The notes under the pieces: model-generated | The model's input: the letters and a program-made list of their open reading frames with translations, nothing else | The model's database searches: none | What the model was told of the DNA's origin: nothing | In this document: in pieces, positions 6,527 to 10,744 of the stretch | How positions within the stretch are numbered: the first letter of the stretch is position 1 | How the letters are laid out: each line of letters opens with the position of its first letter | DNA from: Candidatus Neomicrothrix sp. UBA2131 | Lineage (GTDB): Bacteria; Actinomycetota; Acidimicrobiia; Acidimicrobiales; MedAcidi-G1 | Reading direction: 5' to 3' | Assembly: GCA_002329075.1 (NCBI GenBank) | Contig: DCXR01000079.1 | Location: forward strand, 60,999 to 71,742 | Length of the DNA stretch: 10,744 nucleotides | Program-made: the position numbers and the translations under genes

Positions 6527-7708
6527 ATGCAACTCCTGGTGACAGCCACCGCTCGTGATGGAGCCGGTGTCGCCCGCGCCGAGGACGGTCGTGTCGTCTT
6601 CGTCGAAGGGGCGCTCCCGGGGGAGACGGTCACGGGTGAGGTGACCCAGATCGACAAGCGCTGGTCCCGTGCCCGGGTGGTCGAGGTACTGGACCCGTCG
6701 CCCGAGCGTGTGCCGGTTGCCTGCGCACACCAACTTGAAGGCTGCGGAGGCTGCGACCTGATGCACGTGGCCGCAGGTTTCCAACTTCGCATGAAGGCGT
6801 CGATCGTGGGCGATCAACTCCTACGAGCCGGGGTCGAATCGCCCGAACCGTCCCTGACGACGCTCCGGGACGACCACGGACGCACCACCGTCGGGGCCGC
6901 AGTGGTCGACGGACGTGGGGCCTACCGGGTCAGGGCCTCTCACGATGTCGTCCTGCCCGAGGCGTGTGGTGCAATCGACCCCCTCGCCGAACAGATCCTT
7001 GTCGAGGGTCGATTCGGCGATGCCGACGAGGTCACGATCCGAGTCGGCAACCGCACCGGCGATCGGCTGGTGCTGGTCACCGGCACTGGTGAGGACGTCT
7101 CCGTCCCTGACGATGTCCTCGTCGTCAGCACAGACGACCTCGCTGGTGGCCGGAGGGCCTGGATCCATGAGGAGGCGGCCGGTCGCCGTTGGCGCATCTC
7201 GGCACGCTCGTTCTTCCAGAACCGCCCCGCCGGGGTCGACGCACTCGTCGCAGAGGTCGGCGCGATGGTGGATGCACTCGGTGGGCTCGAACGGGAGGAA
7301 CCCCTTGTCGATGCCTATGCGGGCGTCGGGATCTTCGCCGGAACGATCGGTCGGAGCCGGACCGTCCATGCGATCGAACGGAGCAGGGACTCGATCTCCG
7401 ATGCCCGGGTCAACCTCGACGGGAGCGACGTGAAGATCGTCAACGCTCCGGTCGAGCGCTGGAAGGCGCTGCCTGCAGCGATCGTGATAGCCGATCCTGC
7501 ACGCGAGGGCCTGGGGAAGGCAGGGGTGGACGCCCTTGTGCGTGCTGAGCCAGAGTTGTTCGTCCTCGTCAGTTGCGATCCGTCGTCGTTCGCCCGCGAT
7601 GCACACCTCCTGGTCGACACCGGGATGCGCCTCGACCGCATGACCGTGATCGACCTGTTCCCGGACACCACCCACGTCGAGGCCATCGGCGCATTCGTCC
7701 GCGCCTGA
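6527..7708 (+). CDS. TRAM-domain 4Fe-4S RNA (uracil-C5-)-methyltransferase, TrmA/RlmD family
   Basis: This enzyme transfers methyl from SAM to C5 of a specific uridine in rRNA or tRNA. The 393-residue protein has an N-terminal TRAM-like beta-barrel (about 1-55). Four cysteines fit the family 4Fe-4S site: C66, C73 and C76 in CAHQLEGCGGC, and C147. After the central domain come SFFQN at 228-232, the SAM motif DAYAGVGIFAG at 262-272, and DPAREG at 323-328 (family DPPRxG). The catalytic nucleophile is C350 in SCDPSSFARD, and the general base is E385 in DLFPDTTHVE. All key residues are present, so it should be active. Whether the target is 23S rRNA (RlmC/RlmD-like) or tRNA cannot be told from sequence, hence no symbol. 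It is transcribed alone, with a leaderless-type promoter and hairpins downstream. Confidence 0.93.
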   Translation: MQLLVTATARDGAGVARAEDGRVVFVEGALPGETVTGEVTQIDKRWSRARVVEVLDPSPERVPVACAHQLEGCGGCDLMHVAAGFQLRMKASIVGDQLLRAGVESPEPSLTTLRDDHGRTTVGAAVVDGRGAYRVRASHDVVLPEACGAIDPLAEQILVEGRFGDADEVTIRVGNRTGDRLVLVTGTGEDVSVPDDVLVVSTDDLAGGRRAWIHEEAAGRRWRISARSFFQNRPAGVDALVAEVGAMVDALGGLEREEPLVDAYAGVGIFAGTIGRSRTVHAIERSRDSISDARVNLDGSDVKIVNAPVERWKALPAAIVIADPAREGLGKAGVDALVRAEPELFVLVSCDPSSFARDAHLLVDTGMRLDRMTVIDLFPDTTHVEAIGAFVRA

Positions 7709-7712
7709 TCGG

Positions 7713-7746
7713 CCCTCCCCCGGAGGGACTGTCCCGGGGTCAGTCC
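7713..7746 (+). terminator. Tandem hairpins after the methyltransferase gene
   Basis: Five nt after the stop, CCCTCC (7713-7718) pairs with GGAGGG (7722-7727) over a 3-nt loop. Overlapping it, GGACTG (7726-7731) pairs with CAGTCC (7741-7746) around TCCCGGGGT. There is no U tract, as is common for actinobacterial terminators. This is the most likely transcription stop for the methyltransferase gene. Confidence 0.45.
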
Positions 7747-7827
7747 TGCGGCTCGAGGTGCACAAACCGGGGCGGTTCCGCCATCATCGGCGTGGTCATC
7801 TCCATCGTCCCGGTCTCGGTGCGGATC

Positions 7828-7857
7828 GTGGGTTGTTACCCACCGGAGGTGGTGGGT
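7828..7857 (+). promoter_or_regulatory. Two mutually exclusive hairpins upstream of the P450 gene
   Basis: GTGGGT (7828-7833) pairs perfectly with ACCCAC (7838-7843) over the loop TGTT. Alternatively ACCCACC (7838-7844) pairs with GGTGGGT (7851-7857), which places a strong Shine-Dalgarno GGAGGT (7845-7850) in the loop. The two folds share the middle strand and cannot coexist. The SD lies 10 nt before the in-frame ATG at 7861, an alternative P450 start. The layout resembles an attenuator or translational switch, but no promoter upstream of it was identified and no ligand can be named. Confidence 0.3.
7839..7855 (+). repeat. Copy 1 of a 17-nt direct repeat flanking the P450 gene
   Basis: CCCACCGGAGGTGGTGG matches the 17 nt at 9356-9372 at 16 of 17 positions in the same orientation, one copy on each side of the P450 gene. 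Each copy is partly self-complementary (CCACC with GGTGG). Confidence 0.45.
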
Positions 7858-7880
7858 GAGATGGCGGCGACCCCGGTCCC

Positions 7881-7907
7881 TTGCGACCTGGCCGACTTTG
7901 CTAGAAA
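7881..7907 (+). promoter_or_regulatory. Weak candidate promoter for the P450 gene
   Basis: TTGCGA (7881-7886) and TAGAAA (7902-7907) are separated by 15 nt, slightly shorter than optimal. They would give a short leader containing GGAG at 7931-7934, 7 nt before the ATG at 7942. This would support the downstream start over ATG 7861. Confidence 0.25.
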
Positions 7908-7941
7908 CCGGATCACCTTCCAGTCCTCTTGGAGCCATCCG

Positions 7942-9198
7942 ATGCCCATCACCGACGGACACGAACTGATTTCCCCGCACGCCTACGCTGAGCACGGACC
8001 GCCGCACGACCTCTGGACGCGATTGCGTGTCGAGTCTCCGGTGCACTACTGCGAGCCGGAAGGCTTCGAGCCCTTCTGGGCGATCACGAAACACGCTGAC
8101 ATCTGCGAGATTTCCACCCAGCCCGAGCGGTTCATCTCCGAGCCGGGCATCACGGTGCTCACCGACAGCCAACGCCAGGCGCTGGACACGAGTGCTTTCG
8201 CCGCCATGCGGGTGATCATCCAGATGGATCCGCCTGAGCATCGTGCCGTGCGCAAGGTGGCGAGCCCGGTGTTCACTCCACTCGCGATCCGGGCGCTCGA
8301 CGAGGAGATGGAGCGGAGCGCACGGGAACTCGTCGATGGGTTGGCTGGCAGTAGCGGTGAGGGTGAGTGCGACTTCGCCACTGACGTGGCCACCGCGCAC
8401 CCGCTGCGCGTCCTGTCCCACATGCTCGGCGTTCCCCGTGAGCAGGAGCCCGACATCCTGCGGCTCACGAACCAGCTGTTCGCCCTTGATGATCCCGAAC
8501 TGCAACGCAAGGGCGACGACCGTCAGCAAGCGATCATGGAGTTGGGCCTCGAGCTTTACGAAATGTTCGACAAGATCATCCAGGACCGCCGCGCCCATCC
8601 CCGCGAGGACCTTGCGAGCATCCTGGCCAATGGAACGGTCGACGGTGAACCGCTCGGCATGATGGAAACTGTCGGCTACTACCTCATCGTCTTCAGCGCC
8701 GGCCACGACACCACCAAGAACGCCCTTGCGGGCGGTATGCAGGCGTTCCTGGAACACCCGGACGAACTTCACAGACTCCAAGCCCATCCGGAACTCGTCG
8801 ACAGGGCGGTGGAGGAGGTCGTGCGCTGGACGTCACCGGTCAACTACATGAAGCGCACCGCGGTCGAAGATGCCGTCATCGGCGGCCAGCGGATCTCGGA
8901 TGGCGACTGCCTGGTGATGTTCTACGGCTCGGCGAACCGCGACGCAGACGAGTTCGAGGAACCCTTTCGATTCCGCATCGACCGCGAGAAGAACCGGCAT
9001 CTCGGCTTCGGCATCGGCGAGCACTTCTGCCTCGGTGCCAACATGGCCCGCCGTTCGCAACGGGCCCTGTGGCTCGAACTGTCTCGCCGTCTCGAGTGGG
9101 CAGAGTCTGCGGGTGATCCTGAGCAGATCCACTCGTCCTTCGTGGTGGGCCTGAAGCACCTACCCATGCGCTACCGGATCCGGCCTGCCACGCTCTGA
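7942..9198 (+). CDS. Cytochrome P450 monooxygenase
   Basis: This is a soluble heme-thiolate monooxygenase that needs a separate ferredoxin and reductase; none is encoded in the window. From ATG 7942 it is 418 residues, typical of actinobacterial P450s. It has MDPPEHRAVRK at 95-105, the I-helix oxygen-activation motif AGHDTT at 253-258, and the K-helix E292xxR295. The heme loop is GFGIGEHFCLGA at 355-366, with the thiolate ligand C363. The segment WTSPVNYMKRTA followed by SANRDADEF looks like the CYP124/125/142 neighbourhood (sterol, steroid or methyl-branched lipid oxidation), from memory of those families and only suggestive. GGAG sits 7 nt before the chosen start. In-frame ATG 7861 (27 residues longer) has a stronger SD, GGAGGT, at 10-nt spacing and cannot be excluded. 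The gene stands alone between hairpin-rich gaps. Confidence 0.93.
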   Translation: MPITDGHELISPHAYAEHGPPHDLWTRLRVESPVHYCEPEGFEPFWAITKHADICEISTQPERFISEPGITVLTDSQRQALDTSAFAAMRVIIQMDPPEHRAVRKVASPVFTPLAIRALDEEMERSARELVDGLAGSSGEGECDFATDVATAHPLRVLSHMLGVPREQEPDILRLTNQLFALDDPELQRKGDDRQQAIMELGLELYEMFDKIIQDRRAHPREDLASILANGTVDGEPLGMMETVGYYLIVFSAGHDTTKNALAGGMQAFLEHPDELHRLQAHPELVDRAVEEVVRWTSPVNYMKRTAVEDAVIGGQRISDGDCLVMFYGSANRDADEFEEPFRFRIDREKNRHLGFGIGEHFCLGANMARRSQRALWLELSRRLEWAESAGDPEQIHSSFVVGLKHLPMRYRIRPATL

Positions 9199-9226
9199 CG
9201 GGCAACGGCGACTAGCCGAATTGGCG

Positions 9227-9239
9227 CCCGCCTGGCGGG
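9227..9239 (+). terminator. Hairpin 28 nt after the P450 stop
   Basis: CCCGC (9227-9231) and GCGGG (9235-9239) pair over a CTG loop. It is GC-rich and has no U tract. It is the first hairpin downstream of the P450 gene and the most likely terminator for it. Confidence 0.35.
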
Positions 9240-9292
9240 GAAGCAGCTTCTGTGGAGCAGCGCTCACACGGTTCCGGACCGGATGCGCAGGT

Positions 9293-9308
9293 GTGGGGAA
9301 CAACCCAC
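9293..9308. repeat. Hairpin matching, in inverted orientation, the hairpin upstream of the P450 gene
   Basis: GTGGGGAACAACCCAC (5-bp stem, 6-nt loop) equals the reverse complement of 7828-7843 at 15 of 16 positions, including the loop. The stems are self-complementary, so the inverted orientation is judged from the loop sequence. Confidence 0.4.
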
Positions 9309-9355
9309 GGACTGCTGTCGGAGGGGGGACTGATGTCCCGGATCAAGGGGCCATC

Positions 9356-9372
9356 CCCACCGGAGGCGGTGG
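9356..9372 (+). repeat. Copy 2 of the 17-nt direct repeat flanking the P450 gene
   Basis: CCCACCGGAGGCGGTGG differs from 7839-7855 only at position 12 of the unit (C for T). It follows a GGGG/CCCC mini-hairpin and lies 158 nt after the P450 stop. Confidence 0.45.
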
Positions 9373-9440
9373 CGTCTGTCATGGCGAGGAACCTGTTCCC
9401 CTGCCGTGGCACCCAGTGCTGCAGGCACCCTGGTCTCTCC

Positions 9441-9475
9441 TGACAGCGGACTGGAGGCCCTTCAGGCTGCTGTCA
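9441..9475. terminator. Two-part hairpin, candidate bidirectional terminator
   Basis: TGACAGC (9441-9447) pairs with GCTGTCA (9469-9475). Inside, after a 3-nt by 3-nt internal loop, CTGGA (9451-9455) pairs with TTCAG (9461-9465, one G-T) around GGCCC. It lies between the P450 gene and the stop of the convergent minus-strand gene, so it could end either transcript. There is no U tract on either strand. Confidence 0.4.
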
Positions 9476-9525
9476 TGGTGTGTCACCCCCCAGGGGATCA
9501 ATTCCCATTCACGAATCGCTCCGAA

Positions 9526-10744
9526 CTAGCGAAAAAAGATCCGGGCTCGCACACCGAAGTCGAGGCCGTCGGCGCATTCGCTTCGGTCGAATCCCTCAAT
9601 GGTCAGGGACTGGCCGTCGGTTGAGAGTTCGAGGAGCGCGATCGCCGAGGTAGTCGATTCGTGTGAGAACGCGCTGTCGGCATGTAGCAGTTCGGCACAG
9701 TAGACGTCGCCGGCCACCACCTCGTCCCATCGGCGGTTCACCGTCCCCTCGTCTCGAGTCGCGATCACGAAATTGCCGTACTCGAGCCCGAACGAGTCGT
9801 CTGGCACGGTGAGTTCGTGTTTCGATGAGTCGTCGTGGTAGGCGAATAGCCAAATCGACTCGAATTCCTCGTTGGGCCACGGCTCCCAGGGTGGTGGCGG
9901 CTGGTCGAGCGAGGGTGACGGAAACCAGAGTCCCATCGCCGTCTCCGGCACGTCCTGATTGAAGGGCCCGCACCGGTCCGAGGCCAGGAGAGCGAGGTAG
10001 TCCGAGCGCCAAGGCTCAGGGAAGTAGTCCAGTGGACAGACAGATTTCCCGCTTGCACTTCGCCAGGGCATTATCGAGAATCCGTAACTTGGGTGTTCCA
10101 TCAGTTCGTCGACTGTCAGACCTACTAGCGACAACCCGAAATCGAATCCTCCGGTGATACCGCTCGAATGGAATAGCGCGGTCCCGGCAGGCACCAACGC
10201 TTCGACGCTCCTGCGGCAACCCTCACCCGCTGCCGCAGCCACGTCTCCTCCCAGATTGCAGTCAGGATCGCCGCTCATCGACTCGAGTAGCACCCCCGCG
10301 TTGAGAATCTCGAGTAGTTCGCCGGTGGGCCGGCCCACATGACCGAACATGGCGATATGCCCATCACAGAAGGTGAGATAGGCGCCCCACTCGAGATATG
10401 TGCCTTCCGCCTCGTCCGTGCGCTGCTCCCAACCCAGGTTCACGGCAAAGACGTCGGCCGGCGCGGTCAGTTGAACCTGCTTCGAACGGAGGAGCCCGCT
10501 CGGGTAGGTGGGCTCGCCGGTGCTCCAATACGCCATGTGGTCGTGCGGCGTGACGTGCCCACCCGGATGGAACATCACACTCTCGACGTCGCCTGAGTCG
10601 ACCACGGGACCGGTGAACGTGAAGACACCGTCACAGGAGGGAAACGGCCTTCCGTCGGACAGCGAACCCATTGGCGCATTCCAGAAGGGTTCGTCCTCCA
10701 CAGATGCGATCGGATCGGTGGTGGCGGTGGTTGCCGTCGTGGTC
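9526..10744 (-). CDS. Cys-rich, probably exported protein of unknown function, N-terminus outside the window (partial)
   Basis: I do not recognise this protein. At least 405 residues are visible and the frame stays open to the window edge, so the GTG at 10701 is not taken as its start. The first visible residues form a Thr/Ala-rich stretch (TTTATTATTDP), the kind of linker that follows a lipoprotein signal in actinobacteria; the signal itself would lie off the window. There are eight cysteines spread along the chain (for example SCDGVF, FCDGHI, DCNLGG, VCPLDY, YCAELL), an even number compatible with disulfides outside the cytoplasm. The segment from HPGGHVTPHDHM through APADVFAVNLGW to FCDGHIAMFGHVG has the rhythm of an M23/LytM-like beta-sandwich (DH, APAD, HV), but no complete zinc site is evident. 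A Pro-rich stretch LDQPPPPWEPWP lies in the second half. It ends FFR-TAG and is convergent with the P450 gene. Confidence 0.7.
   Translation of the reverse strand, partial: TTTATTATTDPIASVEDEPFWNAPMGSLSDGRPFPSCDGVFTFTGPVVDSGDVESVMFHPGGHVTPHDHMAYWSTGEPTYPSGLLRSKQVQLTAPADVFAVNLGWEQRTDEAEGTYLEWGAYLTFCDGHIAMFGHVGRPTGELLEILNAGVLLESMSGDPDCNLGGDVAAAAGEGCRRSVEALVPAGTALFHSSGITGGFDFGLSLVGLTVDELMEHPSYGFSIMPWRSASGKSVCPLDYFPEPWRSDYLALLASDRCGPFNQDVPETAMGLWFPSPSLDQPPPPWEPWPNEEFESIWLFAYHDDSSKHELTVPDDSFGLEYGNFVIATRDEGTVNRRWDEVVAGDVYCAELLHADSAFSHESTTSAIALLELSTDGQSLTIEGFDRSECADGLDFGVRARIFFR

Larger units (their letters stand above)
9199..9525. other. 327-nt hairpin-rich gap between the P450 gene and a convergent gene; no convincing gene
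   Basis: Short open frames exist here in several phases, but none has a recognisable domain, a good SD or consistent codon use. The stretch is instead a run of inverted repeats. They include CCCGC/GCGGG (9227-9239), GTGGG/CCCAC (9293-9308), GGGAC/GTCCC (9326-9339), CCACC/GGTGG (9357-9372) and GTGC/GCAC inside CCA/TGG (9413-9433). TGACAGC/GCTGTCA (9441-9475) closes the run. A longer-range 8-bp pair, GGGGAACA (9295-9302) with TGTTCCCC (9394-9401), could enclose the middle ones. It could be a structured RNA, a decayed repeat element, or overlapping terminators for the two convergent genes. Confidence 0.5.

Noticed and set aside
7315..8787. A 490-codon open frame on the minus strand across the methyltransferase 3' end and the P450 gene.
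   Set aside because: It is antisense to two well-supported genes with full motif sets, shows no domain, and reflects the lack of stops in GC-rich antisense frames. The same applies to long antisense frames over hemN (748-1674), hemY (2617-3915) and the HAD gene (5932-6792).
9333..9443. MSRIKG..PPEAV, recalling the start of Vsr-type mismatch endonucleases (MSxIrGKxTxPE).
   Set aside because: The similarity is limited to about a dozen residues, the following residues do not match, and the frame stops shortly after. Likely coincidence in structured intergenic DNA.
9381..9443. A 20-codon Cys-containing mini-ORF (MARNLFPCRGTQCC...) next to a P450, considered as a RiPP precursor for a P450-modified peptide.
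   Set aside because: It is downstream of the P450, has no SD or aromatic crosslink core, and the P450 resembles lipid/steroid-type rather than RiPP-tailoring enzymes. It lies within the hairpin cluster.
10658..10701. GTG at 10701 as the start of the minus-strand edge gene.
   Set aside because: The frame continues open upstream to the window edge through a Thr/Ala-rich linker typical of exported proteins, so the true start is most likely outside the window.

Overview
The window is GC-rich (roughly two-thirds G+C by eye), uses ATG, GTG and TTG starts, and packs genes in overlapping pairs. Together with the gene set this suggests a high-GC actinobacterium. The Thr/Ala-rich linker in the protein at the right edge is reminiscent of Acidimicrobiia secreted lipoproteins, but the class assignment is inference only.

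Layout. (1) Positions 71-3954, plus strand: a tight heme operon made of a 58-residue small ORF, hemN, hemH and hemY, joined by 4-nt stop/start overlaps or a 1-nt gap. The three recognisable enzymes would take coproporphyrinogen III to protoheme by the protoporphyrin-dependent route: decarboxylation, ring oxidation, iron insertion. (2) Positions 4040-5245, minus strand: a PLP-dependent Cys/Met metabolism enzyme convergent with the heme operon. Its divergent promoter region (5246-5349) carries a 12-bp perfect palindrome. (3) Positions 5350-6485, plus strand: a C-terminally truncated phytanoyl-CoA dioxygenase (PhyH) remnant, followed after 2 nt by an intact HAD-family hydrolase. (4) Positions 6527-7708: a TRAM-domain, 4Fe-4S RNA uracil-C5 methyltransferase with a leaderless-type promoter. 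(5) Positions 7942-9198: a class I (soluble) cytochrome P450. Both flanking intergenic stretches are full of short hairpins, and two of these motifs occur on both sides of the gene. (6) Positions 9526-10744, minus strand: the C-terminal part of a Cys-rich, probably exported protein of unknown function, running off the right edge.

Most of the window is ordinary housekeeping and accessory metabolism. I see no CRISPR array, no rRNA or tRNA, no intact mobile element and no clear multi-gene novel system. The least explained items are the small ORF coupled to hemN, the structured and repeated intergenic DNA around the P450, the PhyH remnant, and the edge protein.
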